Made by a program: the position numbers and the translations under genes. 64,000 bases of DNA. It comes from Protonemura montana (Eukaryota; Arthropoda; Insecta; Plecoptera; Nemouridae). Of the stretch, positions 12,301 through 24,155 are shown piece after piece. The notes under the pieces are model-generated. The model made no database searches. It was given only the letters and a program-made list of their open reading frames with translations, and was not told where the DNA came from. Within the stretch, counting starts at the first letter, position 1. Every line of letters begins with the position of its first letter. The stretch spans positions 25,523,264 to 25,587,263 of the forward strand of contig OX387605.1 of NCBI GenBank assembly GCA_947568835.1, given 5' to 3'.

Positions 12301-15300
12301 TCTGATTTAAATTGCAAATGCTTGCAATAGGCAAACCATTTTCTCACTGGAAACAACCTCACTGGAAACAATTAGCTATTTGGACTTATAATTTTTGAGA
12401 GGATTTTAGTGCAAGGATTAACTCCTTGTAGATTCATCGTTCTCATCAAATGCACTAAAATCCTGTTCTAAGTAGCTAAGTCTAAGCTAGCTAAGTCTAT
12501 GCCAAGTCTAAGTAGTTCAATTGGTTAGGGCAACACCAGCAAAAGGTGGAAATCAGGATTCAAGTCCCCGTTTGGGCACTAACATTTTTGAGACGTTTAT
12601 TAGGCTTGCTAACAATAAAATAGCTCGTAGTTAATTTACGCAAAGTGAACTTCCATCTTCCAGCATAAGCAAGTCCACCCTTTCCATTCATTTCAAACCC
12701 TACGATCGTTAACTTGTCTTAATCAGGTGACTTGCATGTCTTACAGACGCCACTGCCTACCAAACCGTCGAGGTTGACCTCGGCAAAGCCAACGATACAT
12801 TGACTAAGATCAGCGACGAGCTCTCGGCGGGTGTTGCACGAAGCTACCAAGAGCTTCAGGCCGACTTCGTAAAGATTGAGAACGTTATGATCAACGCCAG
12901 CAAGGACCTTTCAGTGGTGGCCACTCGAAACTACCACACTCTCGAGGTGGACTTCGAGAAGGCCGAGAAGGCGGTGGTTGCCGTGGCCAACGAGATAGCA
13001 GGTGTCTTCAAGAAATTGCACATCACCGACGGCTGCGAGTGTGTCGGGGACACCTGTGGCTGCTGCAGTCACATCGAGGAGGATCAGATTCACCTCAACG
13101 CAACAGGTGGGTGGAGCGTTGCTGCCATACGACATTAAGAAGTGTGGTTCTGTAATTTTTTCCATTGACAGCCAGTTATTACCAATTCAAACAATAAAAC
13201 AAACGAGGGTTTTTTCCATCTCTTTTGGGAACTTAAATCACTTGAAAAATGCTACTGAATCAAATTACTAGAGTCATGAATAGAGTGGATAAATTGTGAG
13301 TTGTAGCAAACTTTGGTCTTTTAAGCAAGTTTTCATGGGTATTTGCGTTAACACGAACAGACAGCAACCAATCCTCTCTAATTTGAAATCTCTACATAAT
13401 TTTTGCGAAAAAATATTACTCTTGGCACAGAAATAATTTCCATCAGAGTGTCAGAGCAGTGAAACAATAAGTGGAAAACCGCTTGGTCTGCTGTCAAAAC
13501 AGTGCGTCGTCAAACCTGTGATGTTTCAGCGTGCGTCAACGTGACTTACCTCTCGCAAGACTACGGCATCTCAATCACAGCCACGATCAACAAGTACACG
13601 ATTTACAACGAGACAGTGTCTGCCAAGAACCCGCCTCCGATCTGCGTGGGAGCGCCGTACGTCAAGGACCTTGCAGACCTCTGTCTGCGGCTTCACGACG
13701 TTGAAGCCTCCCGTCGCTCGCTACGTGCTTGTGCTGCCGCCGAGGCCAGGTTTGTGGCTTCCAGCAACTAGATATTCTACCTCAGTCCACTTCATTCCTG
13801 TTTTAATTATAACATTAATGATAATAAACTGAGAAAAACGCTAGAAGCAGCAGGGCTCATACACAACGTAAAAATATTAAACTCCGGCAACACAAGATTA
13901 GCCTCATACAACAACATGCATGCGCCCACATGCATCGACATTGTGCTAACTAATAACGAGGGGATCAAATTTGATGGAAACATTGACGTAGGTCTATCGG
14001 ATCACTTGGGACAATTAGTGTCAATGCCCTTCATAACCACATCAAATCAAAACAATGAAAACATAACAAACCGATATGAAAGGTCATTCGGCAATAAACA
14101 AAAAGAAGCATTCACCGTTGCAATTATGGAGACAAACTGGGATGTAATATATGAGCTAATAGATGTTAATGACATTTTCTCAAAATTCATGACTATCTTC
14201 GGCAAGATATTCAACGACTCATTCCCCCTCAAGTCAAAAAAAATCAAGCAGACAGGAAAGAAAAAAGGCAATGAGTGGTACACGAATGAACTAAAATTGA
14301 TGTCCGAAAATCTGTGGCGGCAACAACAAGCTAGCACGACCAGTCTAGAGGGAAACTTTAAATATCTGAAGGAAAAGAGAATTTACAGGAACGCCATCAA
14401 ACAGGCAAAAAGATCCCTTAACGAAAGCAAGATAAAAAAGGCATTAAATAAATCGAAGGCAGCGTGGCAGATAATAAACGAAAATAAATATCAAAACAAA
14501 AAAAAAGACTCTAACATCGAGATTGAACACAATGGGCAACAAATTCACTCACAAGAAGAGATAGCTGATCTTTTCAACGATTATTTCACTAATGTTGTAA
14601 CGGAGCTATTAAGTACTAGGAGCACCCTCAAAGCACATGATGAAGATGTGCAAATCCATCCATCTAATAAAATGGCAAGGAATATATTTCTGTATCCAAT
14701 ATCAAGTAGAGAATTGTACGAAATTTGTGATAAAGCGCTTCGCAAGTTCTCCGCAGGATATGATGAAGTCCCCGCATGCATCTTAAAACCTGTAATTACA
14801 TTCTTAGCTGGACCCATTATTTTTATGATAAACAGGTCATTCGAGGAAGGGAAGTTCCCGGAAATGTTAAAGACAGCAATAATAAAACCATGCTTTAAGA
14901 ACGGAGATAAAAAGTGTATTAGTAACTACAGGCCTGTGGCCCTTCTGTCGGTATTCTCCAAAATATTTGAGGCAGCAATGTGTAACAGATTAGTTAGTTT
15001 TGTCAGTAAATATAAGGTATTAAACAACTCGCAACATGGCTTTGTGAAAGGCAAATCAACTGTTACCGCGATTGCAAGCTTTGTAAGCAAAATATTGTAC
15101 GCACTGGAAAACAAAGAAAAAAATATTGGCATTTTTTATGACTTTTCAAGAGCTTTCGACACGGTTAATCACGCAACTCTTCTGTACAAGTTAAAACAAT
15201 TGGGTATAACAGGAATGGCCAATAAATGGATTGAGTCATTTATTAAAGATCGTAAACAAATAGTGAAAATTAAAAACGATTGTGGCACCAGCAAATCAAA

Positions 15301-17171
15301 AGAAGCCATAACTAACGTAGGGGTCCCGCAAGGAGCGACAATATCGCCGCTACTTTTCATCCTTTATACAAATGATATTTCAGAATGCGTACAGACAGGA
15401 TCCTTCACTTTATACGCTGATGACACAACACACTACATCAAAGGAAGAACAGAAGACATTGCCGCTACAAGTAGAAATGAAGTAAAGAATTTGGAAAAAT
15501 GGTGCGAAAAAAATGATCTCTTTATAAACAAACAGAAAACTGTATACATGCAATTCTCGACTAAGAATGTAATATTAGAATCTAGCCCCCTTATATTGTT
15601 GGAAGGTAGTAGTATTAAAGAACATAATGACGTGAAATTTTTAGGGCTCTTCTTAGACAATCAGCTGAACTGGGAAAACCATATCTCTAAAATATGTATA
15701 AAGGTGTCGTCAGGGTGCTACCTCATGAAACGAATTATGAATGTTTGTAATACAGCGACAGCAAAAATGATTTACTTTGCTTATGTACATGCTTATATTA
15801 GCTATGGAGTTGCACTTTGGGGTAACTCAACGCATAGTAAGAGATTATTTCAATTGCAAAAGCGAGCACTTAGAATTCTTGGTGGTGCAAGTAAAGACCC
15901 ATGTGGGGACGTATTTTATAAGGACTCTTGCAAAACATTGTTCAGAGATTTTAACATTCTGACGCTGCCTTGTTTATACATTTTTACCACTATAATGTTT
16001 GTAATAGAAAATAATCACCTAGTCATTAATAACAACAAGGTCCATGACCATAACACTAGAATTTTAAACAATATTCACGTAGAAAGAAGGAAATTAAAAC
16101 TTTCTGACAAATGTCCCATAAGGGCAGGCTCTATCCTATTTAACAAACTGCCAACTAGTATAAAAACTCAAAGAAATGTAAATTTTAAAAATATGTTAAA
16201 ACAATACTTACTCAGAAAGTGTTTTTATAATGTGACAGAATATCTTAACGACACAGACGTATCCAATATCATGTAAAATGATCAATTCAGGACAAATAAA
16301 GATATTATTATTATTATTATTATTATTATTCTACTTTTCGTACATCTATCAAAATTTAAGCAAACATTTTTTATTTTGGTTATTGAAAAAAAGTAGCAAT
16401 CCACTCTTTTTACTTGCTGAAATCGTAGTTTTGATAGCTTTTAAAATTCTTAAGTCTCTCTGACAGTTCTTTTTTCTACCGGTTGAATTTTTGACCAGAT
16501 AAGGTATTCTCGTTGGGGTGTGTAATGTGCCAAAAGACTGGATTTTATTGTGGACTTCAGAAAGTACCAAACGACTGAAAGACTGAAGAAGGTGCACAGA
16601 ACGTCCGGTAACTTCTTTCTGCCTAACGGTTTTTAGACTCATGTCTACTCTCTTAGAATATTTAATATAATAAACACATTTTTCTCAACATTTGCAATAT
16701 TCTAGGGCAGAGTAGAGACATGGAAAGATATACCTTGAAGAAATGGTTGGAATTTCCCCAGCTGAGAATTATTTCTTTAAAGTGGTTGATCTTTTTTTCT
16801 TCTCTGTTTCTTTATACTCTTCCAAAATTCTGGAACCTTTTATTTGTTTTCCAGATAAATAGTTTACAAAGCTGAAATATTTTCCGTTGCATGCAATCGT
16901 AAAGTTTGCATCAAGCCACCTGGCATCTTGTGACCTCGGTTGTAACTTTTATGTAAAATACTCGAAGGGAAATTTGATGTGTGATCAGCATCAAGTAAAA
17001 CCTGCCGTTCTACGTTCCAGGTTCAAGCACATACGGCTGGCTAACTATGAGTTGGGCTGCTTCGCTATAGGCAAGCCAGGCACAGCCGATGACATAGCTC
17101 AAAGGTACAATGTGGTTTTGGGAGACAAGGCCCAGGGTGAGCCAGCTCCCACTGCAGCACCCAAGACTTAA
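9397..17171 (+). CDS. DUF4773-type gene A: secreted, helical repeats plus Cys knot
   Basis: Exons 9397-9472, 12747-13106, 13530-13749 and 17021-17171 give 268 residues; phases 1, 1, 2 match at each junction. Exon 1 encodes a signal peptide (MHKAGIVFLLLVIGVVSVVC). Residues about 27-118 are three roughly 29-residue helical repeats (YQTVEVDLGKAND, YQELQADFVKIEN, YHTLEVDFEKAEK), absent from the other five paralogues. The family knot CECVGDTCGCC is at 122-132, then 14 residues, then CVNVTY at 147 with an N-glycosylation sequon, then NPPPIC, CLRLHD and YELGCFAIG. It lacks the intron the others have before the KNPPP block and lacks an acidic tail. Intron 3 (13750-17020) carries a LINE; if that intron is missed the protein appears to end prematurely at 13771. 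Function unknown; secretion is inferred. Confidence 0.85.
9585..9715. repeat. Long imperfect hairpin with hammerhead-like core
   Basis: Inverted arms centred near 9645 (GTCGGCGCCAACGCCG and its complement). Read on the minus strand it contains CTGAAGA, a GC-rich stem and then CGAAACGTC, the order of conserved boxes in minimal hammerhead ribozymes of Penelope-like elements. The + copy has CTGAAGA but a damaged GAAC box. Lies in intron 1 of gene A. Confidence 0.5.
10469..10476 (+). promoter_or_regulatory. TATA box in intron 1 of gene A, possible alternative promoter
   Basis: TATAAAAA followed about 25-30 bp later by GCAGTGACT. No downstream first exon can be assigned with confidence, so this is only a candidate. 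Confidence 0.25.
12290..12600 (+). mobile_element. tRNA-derived SINE-like fragments
   Basis: 12510-12580 contains TAGTTCAATTGG (A-box like) and GATTCAAGTCCC (B-box like) spaced as in a tRNA, with flanks GGATTTTAGTGCA ... TGCACTAAAATCC in inverted order. 12300-12325 is the element's 3' motif (GCAATTTAAAT / GCTTGCAA) on the minus strand. Related copies are at 54035-54235 and 54555-54825. Intron of gene A. Confidence 0.6.
13800..16335 (+). mobile_element. 5'-truncated non-LTR retrotransposon (LINE)
   Basis: Starts inside the endonuclease domain (a FNYNINDNK frame at about 13800 resembles the GDFN region), contains an intact reverse transcriptase frame and ends in an (ATT)n tail at 16306-16329. 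It lies within intron 3 of gene A in the same orientation. Its ORF is uninterrupted, so the insertion is relatively young. Domain order and the microsatellite tail suggest the Jockey/CR1 group; the clade is not certain. Confidence 0.9.
13916..16276 (+). CDS. LINE ORF2: endonuclease C-terminus plus reverse transcriptase
   Basis: 786 residues as an open frame; the true frame continues upstream of this ATG for about 38 codons within the truncated element. The start of the ORF carries the endonuclease C-terminal signature (CIDIVLTN, then LSDH). The reverse transcriptase follows: NYRPVALLSVFSKIFE, DFSRAFDTVNH near 409, GVPQGATISPLLFILYTNDI, and the catalytic YADD near residue 500. The C-terminal region (FAYVHAYISYGVALWGNS, then LQKRALRILGG) is typical of LINE ORF2. 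No stop or frameshift is seen, but the 5' part including most of the endonuclease is gone, so this copy is unlikely to move by itself. Confidence 0.9.
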   Translation: MHAPTCIDIVLTNNEGIKFDGNIDVGLSDHLGQLVSMPFITTSNQNNENITNRYERSFGNKQKEAFTVAIMETNWDVIYELIDVNDIFSKFMTIFGKIFNDSFPLKSKKIKQTGKKKGNEWYTNELKLMSENLWRQQQASTTSLEGNFKYLKEKRIYRNAIKQAKRSLNESKIKKALNKSKAAWQIINENKYQNKKKDSNIEIEHNGQQIHSQEEIADLFNDYFTNVVTELLSTRSTLKAHDEDVQIHPSNKMARNIFLYPISSRELYEICDKALRKFSAGYDEVPACILKPVITFLAGPIIFMINRSFEEGKFPEMLKTAIIKPCFKNGDKKCISNYRPVALLSVFSKIFEAAMCNRLVSFVSKYKVLNNSQHGFVKGKSTVTAIASFVSKILYALENKEKNIGIFYDFSRAFDTVNHATLLYKLKQLGITGMANKWIESFIKDRKQIVKIKNDCGTSKSKEAITNVGVPQGATISPLLFILYTNDISECVQTGSFTLYADDTTHYIKGRTEDIAATSRNEVKNLEKWCEKNDLFINKQKTVYMQFSTKNVILESSPLILLEGSSIKEHNDVKFLGLFLDNQLNWENHISKICIKVSSGCYLMKRIMNVCNTATAKMIYFAYVHAYISYGVALWGNSTHSKRLFQLQKRALRILGGASKDPCGDVFYKDSCKTLFRDFNILTLPCLYIFTTIMFVIENNHLVINNNKVHDHNTRILNNIHVERRKLKLSDKCPIRAGSILFNKLPTSIKTQRNVNFKNMLKQYLLRKCFYNVTEYLNDTDVSNIM

Positions 17172-17937
17172 GCAGGAGCTCTCACAGAAGGTCAAACACG
17201 GATTGATCACTGGCAATTCGAGGTAGCGATCACGATAATCGCTAAAATAATTCTGCGTTCGAGGCAGAGGGCCCCTGATGAATTTCTATGAAATGTCGGC
17301 CACTCGTTAACTTTATGTACTTTTAGCGGCAATATCACATCCATATTGTGTTTTTCACTTTTGCAGACTGTATTTACTTTCTTGAAAAAATAGTTGCATA
17401 GCGCACAAGTTCATAACATGTGGACATTTTCTCGATGTATTTTGAGAGCGCAGAGGTCGTACAACTGTACGGAGGTAATTTCCCTCTTAGTTATGATAAT
17501 ATGAAGAAAGTTATGAGGCTAATGTGGAGAAGAGAACTCTCAACCTGTGCGCTTTCTCTAGCCAAGGCAATAACAGAGTTTTTTTAAAAGCTGAAATTGC
17601 TTCAGGAAGGTATTGCCGCAACAAGATTAGGGAAGACGTTATTGTTGTCTCTAAGGCTTCTTTGTATTGGAATTTAAAGATTTATTTTATAAACATATAT
17701 TCAATAAATATAAACATAAATAAAAATGGAAGAAATAACTGCTTTTATAAGATATTTTTTGTACGATCTGCACAATGCTTCTTAATAAATAAAATAACGA
17801 ATAAACCTAACATCTAAACATTGTTATTATGTTAGCGCAATAAGTTACAGGAATGTATTTGTTCAGTTCGATGCAGTCGGTGTGATTAGGTCTCGCACCA
17901 CTCCTCGGGTTCGGCTTGTACCGATTCCTCCCGCCAA

Positions 17938-20900
17938 CTAGACAATGCGGTTCACCGACGAGGCAGGAACCGCGAACCGGCCGCGACTGCCCCGTCGCGA
18001 CACTTCTTGTTTCTCCGCGGCAGCGACCGGCAGGGGAACTGGCGTTGTTGTTGCGGCGTCATCGTCGTCATCGTCCTCCTCCTCCGTCTGGTTCTTGCCG
18101 CCGCCGAAGTTGAGGCCGAGGAGGTTGCTGAAGAACGCGATGCCCTCCTCGGCTGATTCGTTGACAGCTGCAATCAGGGCAGCCTCGCTGGCAACACCTG
18201 TCTCCGGTTTCGCGCTGCAAGGGCACATAGGAGTTAGCAACGACCTTGGACTTGATGCTTTTTGCTGCCCTCTCATGAATGTTTTAAACACCAAGAATGT
18301 TTTGATTCGAATTTGTCACGAGAAATAAGTACAGATATAAGTAGCAAAGTGATGAGTGCTGTTTACTAATTTAAAACGATTTGAAGGTAAGGGCTTTACT
18401 CCAATTAATCCTGCATTGTATATTGAGATGACGTTGGCAGCCCTGAAAAGAACCTCTTTTAGTCAAACGTGATTTAAACGATTCTTGCCGCCTGCTCTGC
18501 TCAAAGTAGTATAAACTTGTTTCAAGAGTTCAATAAACCAATCTCGTGAGACGAGATTAGCATGAAAGGGTGAGAAGTCTTCTTCAGGGTAGTAATTGCG
18601 TGCTTTTCTGAAAACTAAATCAATCATTCATGTAGACACAGTTATTGACCACAGTTGTAATATTTGTGAGATTTGCTTACCCAAACCCCACCCAGGCGAT
18701 AAAAATCAAAGAAAGGGGGTTGAGGTTAGTTACCCAGGCACTGGCGGCGCTGGCGTGGCTAGCGTTGCATTTGCGACGATTGGAGGGTCGACTGTCATGC
18801 CCAATGGTCCCATGCGGAAGCAGCCGACCTGATACTGCGTCTGCGCCAGGCCCAGCAGTGTCGGCTCCAGCTGCAGACACCAGCGCAGACCGTCGCTCGT
18901 GGGCGCTAGATCACTGAACCGCGCGCACATCTGCGCCAGGTCCGTCAGGACGTCCATGCAGGTCGGCTCCGGGTTGGCGCCTGTGTGGGAGAAACAGGCG
19001 TCGGTAGGCGGGTCGACGTTGATGGGCTTTCAAGGGCAAGAACTTGCCCCGGAAACCCGCGAGGGGCGGAGGTGAGCGTTTATAATTGTGCCTAAGTTGT
19101 GACTATATCGCACTTGGATGAATAACATTTTGCAATTTCGATGGTTCGGCTAAACAAATGAGTTTGCTGGTGCAGTGTCTGCATGTTATTTCTTTTTATT
19201 TTAAGCTTTTTGTTCCAGAGAGCAGACAGGCTATCCAAATCTTCAGCTGTATAGAAGTTGTAGAAACATACTCAACATTTGAAACAAACTATCAATCAAT
19301 AAATTGAACGTGTCATTAAAAATTAAAGGATGTCATTAAAGAAACAAGTAAGATTATCTTATTGTACATCTTATCTGCATGACCAAGCCATACAGATTGT
19401 TTGAAAAATTCATCGTTCTAGCCTAAGTCCCCTTTGGTGCCTATGAACTGTTTAAACTAGAAAACCCTAGCTAGTTTTTCGGCACTGAGAAATCAGAGAA
19501 AACGGCCGGCGCACACCCATCAGCTTTCAGCCTTACGTTCTGTTGCTAGCAGGCCATTTGCTCCATCGGTTCCACTTCTGCAAATACTGGCAATACAGCG
19601 CGAGACTCTACAAGTGGCGTATTTTGGTTTGAGAGGGAAAGGCTGGATTGTCTGTCTTCAAGATGATGGTTGGCATGCGTGACACCCTCAACGGTGACTT
19701 ACCCTTGACCGTCTCGCTGTGCAGTTGGCTGTCACCGTAAGACACGTTCACCAGGATGCCCTCGGATGGTGAGATGTAGTTCATCCTGACGCATCCTGGA
19801 ACATTATATAGAGTGTAGCTGACCACAGGACACTAACCCACAAAACCAGACCGCCATCTATAACAGTTTCCTACTTCTAATAATTGTTTATAAAAAAAAA
19901 TCTCTATAGACTTTTTAATTGTTGTCCCAGACCGTGGTCTTTCATTAGAGATTGAAGAGGTATTGAGAAATATTACCGGGAAAATATCTCTTACAGTGGT
20001 CTACAATTTGTATCCATATCTAAATTGGTACACACCTCTATTTTCAAGCTTTTACAGTTTCCGGCAAAATAATTGATGTTGCGCATCCGATTACTCGCGG
20101 GTACACTTAAATTTGATTGACTCTTAAAATCCAATCTCATTGATCTAGATTCATCGGTTCCTGCCGCCGCGTCGGTGTCCGGCTTTTGTACCCTAGCGCA
20201 GCGACGAACGCGACCTTCCCATGTTCTTATTACGCTGCCGTCGGTACACATGCTACAAATCAAGAGCACACCGGTCGTAAAAGTGCGCCCGGGCGGCGGA
20301 GAGATTGCCGTGACGCACGCAGGCCTGCTTGTCGATGTCACATGCGTGTGCATGAAGTAGACCACGGCGGCAAAGTCTTCAGGGCACACACTTTCATTGA
20401 CGTTGACCTTGTTCGCCGGACGACGGTCGCTCCGTGCCAGCGGTCACTGCCGAGGAGCCGCTTCTGTGGTGGGCGTTGAAGAGCTTTCGTTGACCCACGA
20501 GTGCAAGTGAACGTCGGGCTGACCTAGCGCAACCTGAGACGCCGCCATTCACGGTGCATGCATCGCCGTCGAGTATTGCCGTTCTAGCCGCTGAGTTCAG
20601 GTCACATGACATTCGCCTTTTATGGCTGCAGTCTTGGTCAGCATGCACATGGTTAGATCCCTTTCGAGGCGTTTCAACTTTCAGCGTTTTTCTTTGGTCA
20701 CACTTCCGACTTGAACAGCGAAACCGCACATGCATTTCTGCGGGCTCTAAAGACGAACACTGAAATATTGCAGCGTCTTGGAGGCGACACAGGAAGGGCG
20801 TTGACTCACCTGGACCACCGAAGTCGATGAAGGTCATGTTGAAATCGACGCAGCAATTGCATCCGTTGCCTTCGCAGTTGCAGTTGCGCTTGGTGTCCGA

Positions 20901-21945
20901 TGTCGGTGCATCCTCTCGGCGGTTGGCCTCACCGTTCTGCTCGGAGCCGCTCAGGCTGGAGCCCAGATCCCACGTGAACAGGTCTGAAACAAAGCCACAT
21001 GACAGGTCTACACAGAGCCAGGTCTACACAGAGCCAGGTCTACACAGAGCCAGGTCTACACAGAGTCATGTCTACACAGAGTCAGGTCTACACAGAGTCA
21101 GGTCTACACAGAGCCAGGTCTACACAGAGCCAGGTCTACACAGAGCCAGGTCTACACAGAGCCAGGTCTACACAGAGCCAGGTCTACACAGAGTCAGGTC
21201 TACACAGAGCCAGGTCTACACAGAGCCAGGTCTACACAGAGGCAGGTCTACACAGAGCCAGGTCTACACAGAGCCAGGTCTACACAGAGGCAGGTCTACA
21301 CAGAGCCAGGTCTACACAGAGCCAGGTATCCGATTAGGAAAGCTGATCGCAGCACTGCCCAAAATGCTTTCTTTTTGGTCAAATCATTCTCGAAACTAGA
21401 GCCTAAAACTTGATGCATAAGTAAAAAAAGCGTATTTTTTTTAGTTTTCTTGCGGAACGTGCAGCTTTGCTTGATTTCTGGAGAGTGGAATCCTGGAGGG
21501 AGAAATAGAGAACGTGAAATCTTGCCATTATTAAAAAACTCCATCTTAAGCGACTCCAGAATAGACGTAGAGGGCTGCTTAGACACACTGATATGTATTC
21601 GATTACCCAGGACATTGATTGGGCAGATGAAAGTTCCCCCATTATTGAACTGTTCGATTCTTACGGCAAACCAAGCCGACATCCATTAGGGTACCAAAAC
21701 GAGCGAGCATCTTCGCACTAAACCACGTCTTCTGACGCACATTAATTCCCTGTCACGACGCCGACGCGTGACTTGCACCGACGTCGATGCATTCGCCGCA
21801 CGTCCAAGTCGCGTGCGTCGCACCCAAGACGGCGTCCCCCCCCCGCACCCCCCTCCGTCCGCCACGTACCAAGGAATCCGGCGTTGACGGCAGACGCCAT
21901 CAACGCGACGCCGACGACTACGGCGAGACGATTGCACACCAACAT
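17938..21945 (-). CDS. DUF4773-type gene B: secreted Cys-knot protein
   Basis: Five exons on the minus strand: 21945-21870, 20983-20810, 19795-19703, 18980-18734 and 18214-17938; 288 residues with phases 1, 1, 1, 2. Signal peptide MLVCNRLAVVVGVALMASAVNA. The knot CNCEGNGCNCC is at 60-70, followed by VDFNMTFIDFGGPG and CVRMNY (Cys85, no sequon). The later block has CMDVL, CARFSD, WCLQLEPTLLG and VGCFRMGP. This sequence is closer than its neighbours to the widespread arthropod type with CVDFN-TFIDFGGPG, so B is probably the oldest or slowest-evolving member; that is inference. The last exon adds a tail with EEEDDDDDD, Thr/Pro and a basic end. It is the only member on the minus strand, converging on gene A. 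Intron 1 ends in a 16-bp minisatellite touching the acceptor. Confidence 0.88.
21001..21330. repeat. 16-bp minisatellite, about 20 copies
   Basis: Monomer CAGGTCTACACAGAGC repeated with few changes. It begins about 18 nt upstream of the exon 2 acceptor of gene B. On the minus (transcribed) strand each monomer contains TGTGTAG/ACCTGG, which resembles the real acceptor TTTCAG/ACCTGTT. Confidence 0.92.
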
Positions 21946-23220
21946 GTTGCAGCAGATCTAGATGCACTCTTGTCACTTCGACGCGCGGCGATGGACTGGC
22001 GCATGGCAGCGGCGTCGACGACGGCGTTGCCCGCCCCGGGAGTCGAACCAGGTCAGCAGGTTACCCAGTTCCCTGTGTTCGTGTTGGTGGAGCCGAGAAG
22101 AAATCCCTGGCCGTGCACACGGATGGTCCATGGCAGAGCGGGGGCGGCGACTGCCCCGCCTTTAGGGGGTCGACCTCCAAATCGCGCGTTAACTTTCTTT
22201 TCGTTTCTCTTGCCGGCTCGGGAAGCTCGCGTCACACGGATTCATGGGAAGAATTCATGGGAAGGATTCATGAGATGAACGTCAGAGGCGATGGTTTGTT
22301 ATAGAGGTACGAACCATCTCGACCGGTGAATTCGGGCAAAAGGTGCTTGGGATAACATAATTCAGGAAGCACTTTATGCTCTCTCATTTCATTGACCCTT
22401 GCTTGTGACTGCAGCTCGATATCAAATAATGGACGACGACCTCAGAGTGAAGCTGCAATGTTTCGAAGCAACGGAATCTTTATGATCTTGCTCTGAGTGA
22501 AAAGACAATCAACTAATTGTCTGGGACGTGGGAAAGAAATGCAAGATAATACACAAGAGATTTTTCAGCTCTGAGCCGCAGTCACTTTACGTTAACCTTT
22601 CTGTAATCGATGTGGAACAAATATCGAGAGAAAGATTTAATGCCTCCTTTACAAAGCTTAGCATTTCCTTGTTCTCGAGCCGTCCCACGCACTCTTCGAG
22701 GCGTCCTGTTGAGCCCGGGCAGTGACGCTCGACGGCTTGGAGGACGTCTCGAACGCAGCTCTTGACATTGCCCGGCGCGGTCATGGTGACCCAGATGCGA
22801 CTCTCGTTTGCTCGGCGCACTTCACCGCGCGGCTCCCTGTGAGCGTGCGCAGAGAGCCGCGACACTCGAAGAGCGGCTGGCTGCGCAGACAGTAGACACC
22901 GTGTGGCGGAACAGCCTAATGGAGCGGCCATCTTGGTTAAGTTGAAAAGACCTCCAAATTGTGTTTCAGTTTCAACGAAGTAAGTGTTTGACATGTCCAG
23001 CGTAGCACTAAATAAAAACAAAGCAAATGACTAACTGGTATTCGTGGCTAGAGACAGATAATTACAAATAGCGTCCACGCTTAATTTTACAAAACTTTCA
23101 GAAACAGAGCTCCCCCGGGTCGGTTTTACAAAAATTTGATTTTCAAAATCTACGGGGAAATATTTGTACCCGTGAGCAATCAGATTATGTTGACAATATT
23201 TCTTTAGTTGTCGTCTTAGC

Positions 23221-23940
23221 CTGACAGAGCTTCTCAATTCTGCTATCTTATGTTACCACGGGTATATCATAGCCTAGCATAGGAGGTTCAATGGTAGGTT
23301 CAACGTTTGGTAGCCATGGAGATGCTGAGATCGCCTGACAGAGCTTCTCAATTCTGCTATCTTATGTTACCACGGGTATATCATGGCCTAGCATAGGAGG
23401 TTCAATGGTAGATTCAACGTTTGGTAGCCATGGAGATGCTGAGATCGCCTGACAGAGCTTCTCAATTCTGCTATCTTATGTTACCACGGGTATATCATGG
23501 CCGAGCATCGGAGGTTCAATGGTAGATTCAACGTTTGGTAGCCATGGAGATGCTGAGATCGCCTGACAGAGCTTCTCAATTCTGCTATCTTATGTTACCA
23601 CGGGTATATCATGGCCTAGCATAGGAGGTTCAATGTTAGATTCAACGTTTGGTAGCCATGGAGATGCTGAGATCGCCTGACAGAGCTTCTCAATTCTGCT
23701 ATCTTATGTTACCACGGGTATATCATGGCCTAGCGTAGGAGGTTCAATGGTAGATTCAACGTTTGGTAGCCATGGAGATGCTGAGATCACCTGACAGAGC
23801 TTCTCAATTCTGCTATCTTATGTTACCACGGGTATATCACGGCCTAGCATAGGAGGTTCAATGGTAGATTCAACGTTTGGTAGCCATGGAGATGCTGAGA
23901 TCGCCTGACAGAGCTTCTCAATTCTGCTATCTTATGTAAC
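23221..23940. repeat. 114-bp tandem repeat, about six copies
   Basis: CTGACAGAGCTTCTC recurs at 23221, 23335 and 23449 and onward every 114 bp with near identity, so expansion is recent. It contains no ORF. Confidence 0.93.
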
Positions 23941-23964
23941 TGCACGTGTAACAATATTATCCCA

Positions 23965-24155
23965 ACGTTTTAACAGGTGATTTCAACGCACGTCAAGAGT
24001 ACAAAGACGGTGGTGACTCGGGAATGGTCGATATTTGTTGACTTCATTCACGCCTGCGTATAGTCAAGGTCCTGGCTTTATGGTTTGACAGTCAGTCCTG
24101 GGGCAAACATGGCGTCCACATTTGGAGTCGACCACTCTCGGCCCATTGCTCTCTA
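23965..24155 (+). repeat. Single copy of the element amplified at 31965-32640
   Basis: GGTGATTTCAACGCACG, CGATATTTGTTG and GACAGTCAGTCCTGGGGCAAACATGG occur here in the same order as at 31967-32135, but with one core unit instead of seven. Confidence 0.7.

Noticed and set aside
13502-13771. Gene A ending at the TAG at 13771
   Set aside because: A phase-2 donor at 13749 and a matching acceptor at 17021 restore the family's LGCF block; the 13771 stop lies in the intron.
20827-21399. 190-residue YTEPGLHRARSTQSQ-type frame
   Set aside because: Translation of the 16-bp minisatellite on the strand opposite to gene B; its left part is antisense to exon 2.
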